In this document: positions 1 to 8,700 of the stretch, piece by piece
Numbering within the stretch: the stretch's first letter is position 1
Layout: each line of letters begins with the position of its first letter
Source of the DNA: an uncultured Lachnospiraceae bacterium
GTDB taxonomy: Bacteria > Bacillota > Clostridia > Lachnospirales > Lachnospiraceae
Direction: 5' to 3'
NCBI GenBank assembly: GCA_902463835.1
Contig: CABQGZ010000041.1
Span: 1 to 13,070 of the forward strand
DNA: 13,070 nucleotides
Position numbers and translations under genes: made by a program
The notes under the pieces: model-generated
Database searches by the model: none
What the model saw: the letters and a program-made list of their open reading frames with translations, nothing else
What the model was told of the DNA's origin: nothing

Positions 1-415
1 GAACAAACATAAGAGCCATATTATTGATCTGAAGCATTGCGTTCTTCCCACGGAAGGTTTTCTTTGAGAGAACAAATCCAACACTTACAGAGATCCAGAC
101 ATTTAGTGCCATGATAGCCGCAGTGTTTACCATAGTATTAAACAAGTAACGCCCAGCTGGAATGGATGTATTGGAAGAAACCTCAAACAGTCTCCTGAAA
201 TTATGAAAGGTAGGGTTCTTCACATAAAAACGGGGCGGATATGCAAACAGCTCGTCTATTGGCTTGAATGCAGTCACCACGATATAGACAATGGGCAGCA
301 TCATTATGATAGCAATTGGGATCAGATAAGCATATATTTTAATCTGACTTCTGTTAAATCCCGAAGGGTCGGTATTATTTCTTCCAAGCCCGCGGTGCTT
401 TCTTCTCTTTGACAT
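1..415 (-). CDS. Carbohydrate ABC transporter permease, MalG-type (3' part outside window)
   Basis: This is the N-terminal 138 residues of a CUT1-family membrane subunit; the gene runs off the left edge. The protein begins MSKRRKHRGLGRNN, a basic cytoplasmic tail. A first membrane helix follows at about residues 27-48 (YAYLIPIAIIMMLPIVYIVV), then the motif TAFKPIDELFAYPP, which is characteristic of MalG/LacG/UgpE-type permeases, and a long extracytoplasmic loop. A second helix lies at about residues 96-115 (VNTAAIMALNVWISVSVGFVLS uses this region). The EAA loop that contacts the ATPase would lie beyond the window. The start is set by an AGGAGG six bases upstream of the ATG. Only 14 bases separate it from the stop codon of the preceding permease gene, so the two are co-translated and should form the heterodimeric channel. 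The sugar carried is not readable from the sequence. Confidence 0.93.
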   Translation of the reverse strand, partial: MSKRRKHRGLGRNNTDPSGFNRSQIKIYAYLIPIAIIMMLPIVYIVVTAFKPIDELFAYPPRFYVKNPTFHNFRRLFEVSSNTSIPAGRYLFNTMVNTAAIMALNVWISVSVGFVLSKKTFRGKNAMLQINNMALMFV

Positions 416-421
416 ACAACG

Positions 422-427
422 CCTCCT
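422..427 (-). promoter_or_regulatory. Ribosome binding site of the MalG-type permease
   Basis: A perfect AGGAGG on the minus strand sits six bases before the ATG at 415 and inside the 14-base gap after the TAA of the upstream permease gene. It fixes the start of the partial gene at the left edge. Confidence 0.85.
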
Positions 428-429
428 AC

Positions 430-1344
430 TTACTCATCGTCACTTCTGAAAATCTTTGAAACCACTCTGGAAAGGATAAATATCATCAGCAGAAGCATGA
501 AAGAAACTGCAGCTGCATATCCCATCTCGTGCCGAATAAATCCATAGTCGTCAATATGGTTTGCTATCAACTGCCCTGCATAATCCGGGGTAGGATTGGC
601 GCCGGACAAGGTGACTCCTGTCCCGCCGTCCTTGAAAATATTCACAATAGCCATAACAGCGCCAAACAGCATTTGAGGCTTTATAGCCGGAATCGTGATA
701 TACATAATCTCCTGAAAACGATTCTTTACGCCGTCTATTCTGGCAGCCTCGTACATCTCCTTGTCAACATTCATGATACCGGAGAGAATGGCCAGAAATC
801 CAATGCCCATAGAGCTCCAGAGTCCCACAATGATCATGATCCCCATCAGATAATCCCCGGACTGCAGCCACTGGATGGGATTCTCAATAAGCTCCAGCTT
901 CAGCAACAGATAATTCAGCAATCCTCTTTTATCCCCGTTGAATACAGAGCTCCAGATGGTGGACAGCAATACGCCGCCTGTGACAGAAGGAGAATACAGG
1001 ATAACCGTCAGGATAGTTCTTGGAATCTTTGATATCTGGCTTAAGGACCATGCCATAAAAAAGGCAAGTACATATCCGCCAAGGCCCACAAATATGGCAT
1101 AGATCAAAGTATTCGGCAAAACCTTCTGCATAAACACCGTGTCGTTGGTCAGCAGATTCACATAATTGCTTAATCCCGCGAATGTCGGGGCGCTGATAGC
1201 ATTAAAGTTGGTGAAGGACAATACGATTGCCGCCCCAACAGGGATGATAATAAACAGGCCAAACAGGAATACATAGGGCGCCATCAGTACAAAAGAAGCA
1301 TGTCTGTCCCAAAATTTTTTAAAAGAATACCACTTATTTTTCAT
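430..1344 (-). CDS. Carbohydrate ABC transporter permease, MalF/UgpA-type
   Basis: This is a 304-residue integral membrane subunit of a CUT1 sugar importer, a normal length for this family. Hydrophobic segments lie near residues 18-42, 78-98, 108-130, 165-190, 222-240 and 275-296, giving the expected six-helix layout. The EAA loop is clear at residues 199-223 (EAARIDG, then ITIPAIKP), the cytoplasmic element that docks on the ATPase. The N-terminal APYVFLFGLFIIIPV pattern is typical of UgpA/MsmF-like permeases. Its ATG lies 11 bases inside the end of the large solute-binding gene, so translation is probably coupled; an AGAGG lies nine bases upstream at 1354-1358. It is followed after 14 bases by the partner permease. 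No ATPase gene is visible; in many Bacillota a shared MsmX-type ATPase serves such importers. The substrate is unknown. Confidence 0.95.
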   Translation of the reverse strand: MKNKWYSFKKFWDRHASFVLMAPYVFLFGLFIIIPVGAAIVLSFTNFNAISAPTFAGLSNYVNLLTNDTVFMQKVLPNTLIYAIFVGLGGYVLAFFMAWSLSQISKIPRTILTVILYSPSVTGGVLLSTIWSSVFNGDKRGLLNYLLLKLELIENPIQWLQSGDYLMGIMIIVGLWSSMGIGFLAILSGIMNVDKEMYEAARIDGVKNRFQEIMYITIPAIKPQMLFGAVMAIVNIFKDGGTGVTLSGANPTPDYAGQLIANHIDDYGFIRHEMGYAAAVSFMLLLMIFILSRVVSKIFRSDDE

Positions 1345-4237
1345 TCCCGTGCGCCTCTTTTCCCGCCTTGCTGTAAAGCATTTCCAGTATTTTCACGTTA
1401 TAGTCCCTGATCAGCTTTCCATCGTTGTCTATATAACCGAACTCTTTCAGCTTTCTCTCAATCTCCCGGTCGGACACCAGCACAGCCTGATCCAGTGAAT
1501 TCATCATATCCTCATTGCTGATAACCACATCGTTCCACACACCGCTGAGCTCACGCTCCACAATATAGGAGGCCGGATGAGGGGTTACCTCTCTCTGGTG
1601 TAGCCACTGTTCTAAGGCCATTTTCCTCACATCCGAATCAAAGGGCAGTTTCTGAAATGCTTCTATATTTGCCGTGTTCCACTGATATTCCAGACCAAGG
1701 CTCTGACATCTGCGAATGGAATACTCATACTGCGTATCCCTGTCCAGCCACCATTTCAAAAATTCCCATGCCTCCTTGGGCTTGTCCGTATTGGCGAAGA
1801 TCATGGAGGCTGTGCTGTTGGCCGGCTGATAACGAAGAATACTGCCATCCTCCTGCTCCGTTCCCGGGCACAACGCCACACCCCACTGTCCTGCCAGCTC
1901 GGGCGCTGCCATCTTCAACTGAAGATAGGTATTGAAATCGCCTATTCCGACGGGTATCTCCCCGTACCGAAAGCTCAGATAGAAATTCTCTACCGTTGTC
2001 TGCATGCCGTAAATCCGGTAAAATTCCGTCATTTCCGTAATAGCTGCCACCGATTCCTCGCTGTCAATGGCCGTTGCACCGCCATCGGAAGAATAGATCT
2101 CTCCGCCCCTCTGATAGATAAAGGGTGTTGTCACGCCAAGTCCCTTCAGAGATGACCGCGCAGAAATCGGAATATAGAAGCTCATCTGGTTCCGCAGAAG
2201 GGTAGGCATCATGGTCTCCACATCATCCCAGGTCTGCGGCACCTGCAGATTCAGGGACGCAAGGATGTCCTTGCGATAGAATAAAAGGTAAAAGTTTCTG
2301 GAATCCACCGCTCCATATACGCCGTCCCCGTAGGCCGTTGATACCAGTGTCTCCAACTGGTAATTCTCCGTATAAAAATCCAGGAAATCGTCATACTCCA
2401 GCAGGTTCTTCAAGGCTCCCCTGCAGCCAAAGGTGAAGGGCTGTCCGGCAGAAGCGCAGAGAACCACGTCCGGATTGGTACCTGTTGCATTGGCCAGCAC
2501 CAGCTTATTTTCCGCAGGCAGCACCTTCAGTCTGATGTTTGTACCCTGCTCCTTATTGTATGTTTCGTCCAACAGTTCCTGAAGGATCTGCATATTGATG
2601 GTGGACTGGGCTACCCATACCTCCAGCTCGTCCCTCTCCGCCTCACCAATGGAGTAATTATCGTTCTCTGCCTCCTTGGAGAAAGACCACACAAAACGCT
2701 TCACAGCTTCCCAGAGGGCGGTCGCCACAGACACATCTTCCCTGGGCATCTCTTCTCTTCCGTATAAGTAGATCTTATCCACAGACGCACCCTGACTGGA
2801 AAGGCAGGACAGCACATTTCCCAGATATTTGGTGACAGAATCGTCGCCCCGGCAAATATCCTCGGTTTTTCCAGGTATTTTCTCCGGTTCCTTCAAAAGC
2901 TTTCTCAGCTTGTCCTCCGCAGTCAGAAGATCCATGGCATAGACAGGCTCCTTCCCGTCTATTTCTTCCAGATTTTGGTAAAGCTCCTTTGTTCTATCTG
3001 CATACTCCTCGATTCTGGCAGAAGCGTCCGGCATATAGGCGTCCATGTCCCAGGTGCGGTTTTCATCTGTCACCCCGCCAGTAATACGAAGCAGTGCCAT
3101 TCCCAGATCATTTACATCATCCATCAGTCTGCGGATCTCGTCATATACGCTCTTATAATCCCCTATACTTACCATCATGGCTATGGTGTGCTTCCCCTTT
3201 GTAAGGTGCAGGATCAAATCACCCTCCTCATCCTGAAAGGTGCTGTTATGATATCCGCTGGCTCCTGTATAAGGAATCTTTGCAGCCTCCCATTCTCCGG
3301 CAGGAATTCCGCCGTCTATCTCAATGGTCCGGAAAACCGTCTTATTCACATCTTCATTCTGTTTTACATGAAGGCCGAGACGATAATTGCCCTCCTCCTC
3401 AACCTCAAATTCCCATAATATCTTCTGTCCAATATTCTTCCAGGCAGAGCTGTCAATCATATTGATCTTTTTACGATACGTGTCATAAGGACTTAAGGAC
3501 GCATCTCGCGCAGATGACGCTCTGATATAAGAATCTGACTTCAGCGAATACTCCTCCGCCTCAATGGAAATTGTAGGAACATCATCCACCCTCCTGTCTG
3601 CCCCTGTGCTGTTCTCTTCCATCCGGCACAGCACAAGACTGGAGAGCTCCAGCCCCTGTTCCTCAGAAGTAATGGAAAATGTATAGCTCTCCCCCTCCTC
3701 CAGTTTCCAAAGAGCTGTCTCCCTTGAAATGTCCGAATAAGACAGAAACGGGTTTATCACAGGCTCCTCAAGGCTCTCCTGTTTCCTTGTAGATTCATTC
3801 CCGCCTCTGTCCATGGCTCCTCTTACGGAATCATGCCACAGAACGGGGATCTGGGCCTCTATAGCCTCTTCACCGTTTACCCCGATCTCATACAGGGCGT
3901 CCGTAGCAAGAATATCACCCACTGGGTGATATTCTGCCACGATATAATAACTTGCGGACGCCGGAGCTGTAATACGAAATTCCAGGGTTTCTCCACCGGC
4001 CACCGTCACCGGCCAGGAGGAAACCGTCTCTCCATTGAGGCGTACCTCCTCCGCCCGTATGGGGAGGCTGCATTCCTCCTCATACCGATACCAGCCTTCA
4101 ACCGCCTGCTCCGTATAAAAACTACCTGCTTCCCCGCCAAAGGAGCTGTCCTTCCCGGCAGTCTGTGGTAATCCACATGCGGAAAGCTGCATGGCTATCA
4201 TCACAAACGCCAATAACAAGTTGATTTTTCTTCGCAT
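1334..4237 (-). CDS. Large lipoprotein: extracellular solute-binding domain fused to N-terminal glycan-binding-like domains
   Basis: This 967-residue protein is about twice the length of an ordinary sugar-binding lipoprotein. It starts MRRKINLLLAFVMIAMQ and has a lipobox LSAC with the lipidated cysteine at 21. Residues about 45-205 and 223-355 look like two beta-sandwich regions. The second opens with ISIEAEEYSL and contains WEFEVEEEGNYRLGLHV, both reminiscent of CBM6/CBM35-like modules. Residues about 360-530 are mostly helical and charged. From about 537 (ELEVWVAQSTINMQILQELL) to about 925 there is a type 1 extracellular solute-binding domain, with landmarks NPDVV (588-592), YGAVDS, LLFYRKD, PQTWDD and KEAWEFLKWW. 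It lies 18 bases after the first solute-binding gene, with AGGA at 4247-4250 nine bases before the ATG. It overlaps the MalF-type permease gene by 11 bases. The solute-binding assignment is firm. The N-terminal domains are inferred from pattern, and their ligand is unknown. Confidence 0.88.
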   Translation of the reverse strand: MRRKINLLLAFVMIAMQLSACGLPQTAGKDSSFGGEAGSFYTEQAVEGWYRYEEECSLPIRAEEVRLNGETVSSWPVTVAGGETLEFRITAPASASYYIVAEYHPVGDILATDALYEIGVNGEEAIEAQIPVLWHDSVRGAMDRGGNESTRKQESLEEPVINPFLSYSDISRETALWKLEEGESYTFSITSEEQGLELSSLVLCRMEENSTGADRRVDDVPTISIEAEEYSLKSDSYIRASSARDASLSPYDTYRKKINMIDSSAWKNIGQKILWEFEVEEEGNYRLGLHVKQNEDVNKTVFRTIEIDGGIPAGEWEAAKIPYTGASGYHNSTFQDEEGDLILHLTKGKHTIAMMVSIGDYKSVYDEIRRLMDDVNDLGMALLRITGGVTDENRTWDMDAYMPDASARIEEYADRTKELYQNLEEIDGKEPVYAMDLLTAEDKLRKLLKEPEKIPGKTEDICRGDDSVTKYLGNVLSCLSSQGASVDKIYLYGREEMPREDVSVATALWEAVKRFVWSFSKEAENDNYSIGEAERDELEVWVAQSTINMQILQELLDETYNKEQGTNIRLKVLPAENKLVLANATGTNPDVVLCASAGQPFTFGCRGALKNLLEYDDFLDFYTENYQLETLVSTAYGDGVYGAVDSRNFYLLFYRKDILASLNLQVPQTWDDVETMMPTLLRNQMSFYIPISARSSLKGLGVTTPFIYQRGGEIYSSDGGATAIDSEESVAAITEMTEFYRIYGMQTTVENFYLSFRYGEIPVGIGDFNTYLQLKMAAPELAGQWGVALCPGTEQEDGSILRYQPANSTASMIFANTDKPKEAWEFLKWWLDRDTQYEYSIRRCQSLGLEYQWNTANIEAFQKLPFDSDVRKMALEQWLHQREVTPHPASYIVERELSGVWNDVVISNEDMMNSLDQAVLVSDREIERKLKEFGYIDNDGKLIRDYNVKILEMLYSKAGKEAHGNEK
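3909..3935. repeat. Perfect inverted repeat inside the large lipoprotein gene
   Basis: Two 12-base arms, AGAATATCACCC and GGGTGATATTCT, are separated by three bases (3921-3923). The arms are perfectly complementary and lie in codons for about residues 101-109 of the 967-residue lipoprotein (AEYHPVGDI). The mRNA could form a tight hairpin here. It has no U-tract and is not at a gene end, so it is not a standard terminator. Confidence 0.7.
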
Positions 4238-4255
4238 TTTTCCTTATCCTGTTTC

Positions 4256-5776
4256 TCAGTTGGTATGGTTCTGTTCAAACTCCTTCTGAACATTCAAAAC
4301 CTTCTCTTCAAAGGTCCGCCATGCATCTTCCATTGCCTTATTTGCCTTGTTTCCGGTATCGTTGAGTACCGGCTCCACCATGGAGGACGTACCATCCCAC
4401 AGCGTTTTCATCGCATCTGAACTGAAATAATTACTCCTTACGTCATTCCATGACGGCACAATCTTAAGCAGATCAAAGCGCTTACAATTACCGATATTCT
4501 CAAACAGATACTTGTCAACCTCCTGCACTCCCGGAAGACTCTCAAACTTCTCTGCCACTTTGGGATTGTTGGTTGTGGGATAGTACAGCTTGTTGATCGT
4601 CATGTATTTCCCGTCATTTTTTTCATCATACATGCTGAGCCTTGCCAGATTTCCCTCGGTGCTGTAGGTGAGGAACCGAAGCACCTGCCATGCTGCTCTG
4701 GTATTCTCACAGCTAGTGGTCATAAAACAGTGATCCACATGATAGGGCATAACCCCTATCCCATCCGGACTCTGTGGAATCGTCCAGTAAGTCCAGTTCT
4801 TATCTGCCCAGCGGTTCTGCGCATCCGCCAATTCCCAGGTACCTACCCCATGAAACAAGGTACGCCCCTGTTCAAAGCCGCTGCTACTGCCGCCAAACTT
4901 CTTGACGTAATCCGACTCGCCGCCGCTTATGCTTCTCTTTAAAGACTGAGCGTCCACACCAGGAATATTTCTTATATCAAGACAATACTGATAAGATCTC
5001 ACCACTCCGCTCACATCAAACCGTCTCGCCTCTTCATCGTATCCCATCATGGATGTGTTCGGATTAAAGGTGGAGACAAGAAGGGAGGGCATCTGACCCA
5101 GGTTCTCCATTCCGGAATAAGTGGTGTCCGTGGAGGCCTTCAAGTATGACTCAAAATCATCCGTGGTCCAGTCCAACGCAGGCATATCCAGATTATGAGA
5201 GTCCAAGGCGTCCAGGTTGACATACATCAGTTCAAAATGGGCCTGGTGAGGAAGGGCATACAGCTTTCCGCAATAGGTATAATTATCCACCAGATTTTGG
5301 GGAACATACTGGAAATCTGGGTCATCCTTCACAAATTCATCCAGAGGATATACCCAGCCTTGGGATACATACAGCGGCACCTTGCCTGCCTCATCCCAGA
5401 CGATATCCGGCAGCTTTCCTGCCGCCGCCCGTGTGGACAAATATTCCGCCGCACTGTCCTCGGTGGAATGTGAAAAATAGTCAAAGCTAATCTCCAGATT
5501 AGGATAAGCCTGCTGCAGCGCGTCAAACAGTGCTTCGTAGTCCGTGGCCCGGGCGGTATCCACCGCAACAGTGACCGTTCCCTCCACAGTATAATCCGCG
5601 TTTTCATCCGTTCCCAGACCGTCGATCACCAGATCTCCCGCCGCCGTGCCAGGGTCGGGACTTTTAACATTCTCATTTGAATCGTTGTTATCCCCCGACT
5701 CTTTACCACAACCAGCAAGCAGACCGACAGTCATGACAAGACAAAGTGACATGGACAATAACTTTTTCAGCTTCAT
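4256..5776 (-). CDS. Extracellular solute-binding lipoprotein of a CUT1 sugar importer
   Basis: This is a 506-residue receptor for a carbohydrate ABC importer. Residues 1-22 are a lipoprotein signal (MKLKKLLSMSLCLVMTVGLL), with lipobox LAGC and the modified cysteine at 23. A Gly/Asp/Asn/Ser-rich tether runs to about residue 60. The family 1 binding fold follows: YTVEGTVTVAVD at 62-73, LPDIVWDEAGKVPLYVSQGW at 122-141, YPLDEF, YGKLYALP-like CGKLYALPHQ at 169-178, and VGTWELA at 311-317. Surface aromatics are plentiful, as expected for sugar binding. The reading frame stays open a further 69 bases upstream. The start at 5776 is chosen because it begins a proper signal peptide and has AGGAGG nine bases before it. 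The gene follows the GH31 gene by 13 bases and precedes a second, larger solute-binding lipoprotein by 18 bases. The ligand is unknown. Confidence 0.94.
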   Translation of the reverse strand: MKLKKLLSMSLCLVMTVGLLAGCGKESGDNNDSNENVKSPDPGTAAGDLVIDGLGTDENADYTVEGTVTVAVDTARATDYEALFDALQQAYPNLEISFDYFSHSTEDSAAEYLSTRAAAGKLPDIVWDEAGKVPLYVSQGWVYPLDEFVKDDPDFQYVPQNLVDNYTYCGKLYALPHQAHFELMYVNLDALDSHNLDMPALDWTTDDFESYLKASTDTTYSGMENLGQMPSLLVSTFNPNTSMMGYDEEARRFDVSGVVRSYQYCLDIRNIPGVDAQSLKRSISGGESDYVKKFGGSSSGFEQGRTLFHGVGTWELADAQNRWADKNWTYWTIPQSPDGIGVMPYHVDHCFMTTSCENTRAAWQVLRFLTYSTEGNLARLSMYDEKNDGKYMTINKLYYPTTNNPKVAEKFESLPGVQEVDKYLFENIGNCKRFDLLKIVPSWNDVRSNYFSSDAMKTLWDGTSSMVEPVLNDTGNKANKAMEDAWRTFEEKVLNVQKEFEQNHTN

Positions 5777-5785
5777 AATAATATT

Positions 5786-5791
5786 CCTCCT
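5786..5791 (-). promoter_or_regulatory. Ribosome binding site overlapping the GH31 stop codon
   Basis: AGGAGG on the minus strand lies nine bases before the ATG at 5776 and shares two bases with the TAG stop of the GH31 gene (5790-5792). It decides between the ATG at 5776 and an upstream in-frame ATG at 5845 that would lie inside the GH31 gene. Confidence 0.85.
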
Positions 5792-8700
5792 ATTCTTCCT
5801 TAGTAGCATGCATTTTATTTTGTTTCTTTTTGCGTAGAACCACAATTACAATCGCGGATACCGCTATGGTCAAAACAGCAATGCTAAAAATGATGATAAC
5901 ATAAGATTTTTCTAAATCTCCATGTAGCACGTCCCACAGGAAATTTTCCAGTTGTTGAACAAGATTCCCGCTCACATGCTCTTCATCGGCTGCACCATAG
6001 GCCTCCACCTCATACAGCACAGGAATGATACCAGTCTTTCGTTCCACATCATGGATCTTGATATATTTTACATTTTCCGCTTCCGCATCAATCACTTTTA
6101 TTCCGCCGTATCCTTCTTCCTCATTCAGAACTTCCTTCCAATTATTTCCGTCAGAAGATATGGAAACCTTATATTTTTCTGCGTAGACACTGGTCCACTT
6201 TACCTTGATGGTTTCAACTGCCGTGGCTTTCTTTAACTCATAGATGAGATCCTGTTCCGACTCCTTCGTGCTAATTGCATAGATAGTCTCATAATCGCCG
6301 TCGATGGTAGTCTGCAGCTTTTCATTATTGACCGTTGCGTCCTTCATAAGATTCTCCAGCTTAAATTCTCCTAAGCTGATCTCAATCTGCTTCCAGTCGT
6401 TGTTTCCGATATTGATGATCGTCTGCCCGTTATCTCTGCAGTAATATCCAGCCTGTCCTTTGGAGATGGGCTGGCTGTAAAGACGCTCCAGTTTTGTTCC
6501 GTCCACGGTCACACCATAAGAAGCGCTTCCTTTTAAAATCACAGCTATGGCATCATTTCCTTCCCCAGCATTTATCGCAAAGGTACTGTCGTCAACTCTG
6601 GTACTGGTATATGTCACACAAGTGTCCTCGTCCTTCCAGAACTGACTCTCCCGCTCTTCGTCCGGAATGGTAACGATCAAAGCTTCTGTTGTATCCACAT
6701 CCTGCATACTATCGGCAAGCTTCAGACTTTCCCCAATCTTGACCGGGATAGCGGCTCCTGCCTTTATATAAACCGGTATGAAATCCACAGGCGCTTCCAC
6801 CTTCTTCGTCTCCCCGCCTTCTACTTTCTCACCGTTCTCCAGTCCATACCAGCTCCCTGTCGGAAACGTAACGTCATAGAGATAGCTCTGCTCCTCTATC
6901 ACCGGAGTCACCAGAAAATCGTCACAGAAGATATAAGTCGTATACAGCCCGTCGTACTCCTGCACATTCGGATACTCCATGTTCAGCGCCACAGTCAAAG
7001 GCAATCCTGTCTTACTTGAGGAAATGTTGGAGCTGTAGATCTTATCCACCAGATTCTCTCTCAGCCAGTAGTATTTCTGATACGTTTTCTTCCCCACAGT
7101 TCCATAATCCCAGGGAAATCTTGAAGAAGTACCATGAGCCCTCATAATAGGCTGGAAGGCAGAAAATTCCATGGATCTGGCATACATCTCATCGCTGGGC
7201 GTACCATCAAGTCCTCCAAGGTCGGCTCCCCACATGGTCAGTCCGCTGGCGCTTCCTGACAGACCTGCAATTAGTTGACGGGACATTCCATACGTTCCGG
7301 TGTACTGATCCCCGGTAAAAAATGCTGTGTAGCTCTGCGCTCCTGCACAACCTGCTCGTGAGAAGGTTACTCCGCCATCCACTGTGGTCTCGTCCATCAC
7401 CTCATGATACACTTTGCCCACCCAGTAGGGGAACATATTGTGCATCTCCTCACCGGTAGTCCCATTGCCCCGAAACAAAGCCCGTAACGGGATTAACTCT
7501 CCAAAGTCCAGCAGTCCGCCTGCCCAGCCTACCCTGGCATAATTACCCACACGATTTGTAATCATCGTCTTTGCCAGTGGATCCGTAAAATCTACGAAGC
7601 AGCCCACATCGGAAACGGGATTTGTCATCGATTTGGTGATGGGCAGATCCAGGGTGTCAACTCCCGGCAAAAATCCTTTCATTGTGTTCACATTGTGATC
7701 CGGAGGGTTCCAGGTCAGAAGCCTGGTACCCGTCTTCTTCAACGCATTATAAATTTTTGCATCTGTAATGTCGGCGCCTTCGCAGTATGCCGCGGCAATA
7801 TTCGGCGTTCCCAACTCCTTGAAGCCCTGCTGCATCTTCAATATCGTTCCCAGCATAGATCCGCCATACGAATTCCATACGCTGGAATGTTGTCCTGGAA
7901 TATAGCTGAAGGCCCACTTAGGCAAAACAAGGGTAGTTCCAGTAAGACCGGCATAATCCGCAAGGTTCTCCTTTGGTGTTCCCGTCCATACATAGAAATC
8001 AAAATCAGGTCCCTGGAACTCCATCGTATATTTATTGCTGTCTGTCCACCCAATATCCGTGCTTCCGCTGTAATAGGAATTGAAGAACAGCGTATATCCC
8101 CGGTTGCTATGGAGAATCGGGATATTCTTATATCCTCTCCACATCTCCGAGTCCGCCAATGAACTGTATGGACGGTTATAGCCCACATCCACATTCCACA
8201 TAAGCAGCCTTTTTCCAACCTGATCGTAATCATTGAAACGCTCGCCGCTTCCGTAGATGGACTCCTGCTCCGCCAGCGGAAGCTCCAGACGTACCTTGAT
8301 CACCTTACCGTTCTCAAAGCTGAATCCAATCTGCCCCGGCGTAATGCCAAAGAGCCGTTTTCCCTCCCCGTTACAGACGGACAACCGGAACCCGGAATCC
8401 TTCTGTTCGAAAATTACTGTAGTGCCGTCCTCCGCTTTCATAGTCACCTTGCCGTCAGCACTTTTCTGGTAGACGATCTTCCCGTTACCCGCCGGTTCAA
8501 AATAACCCTTGCTGTTCGTATTTAGCCGGAAGCCTCCGGTATCCGGAAACGTAAGAAAGAGCTCCAGCGTATGGCCCCCTGCCTGAACCTTCATGACAAA
8601 TTCCTTCTCGTTTTCCGCAACGCTCTCCAGACGGTCGATGGTCTCATAGCTTCCACTGATATGGGGGTATGTGGGACAGCTTGCCCCAGTTCCCCAGCGA

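Noticed and set aside
416..429. Promoter or terminator in the gaps between genes
   Set aside because: The gaps (about 13-22 bases) hold only ribosome sites; no stem with a U-tract and no -35/-10 pair fits in them.
529..1032. Open frame of 167 residues on the plus strand
   Set aside because: It lies wholly antisense to the clear MalF-type permease, has no family resemblance, and its composition is what a mirrored membrane-protein gene gives.
2975..3418. Open frame of 147 residues on the plus strand
   Set aside because: It is antisense to the large lipoprotein gene, with no recognisable domain and no ribosome site of note.
5777..5845. Longer start for the first solute-binding protein at 5845
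   Set aside because: It would place 23 basic, unrelated residues before the lipoprotein signal and begin inside the GH31 gene, while a perfect AGGAGG serves the ATG at 5776.
7695..8162. Open frame of 155 residues on the plus strand
   Set aside because: It is antisense to the GH31 catalytic region and shows no protein-like pattern.
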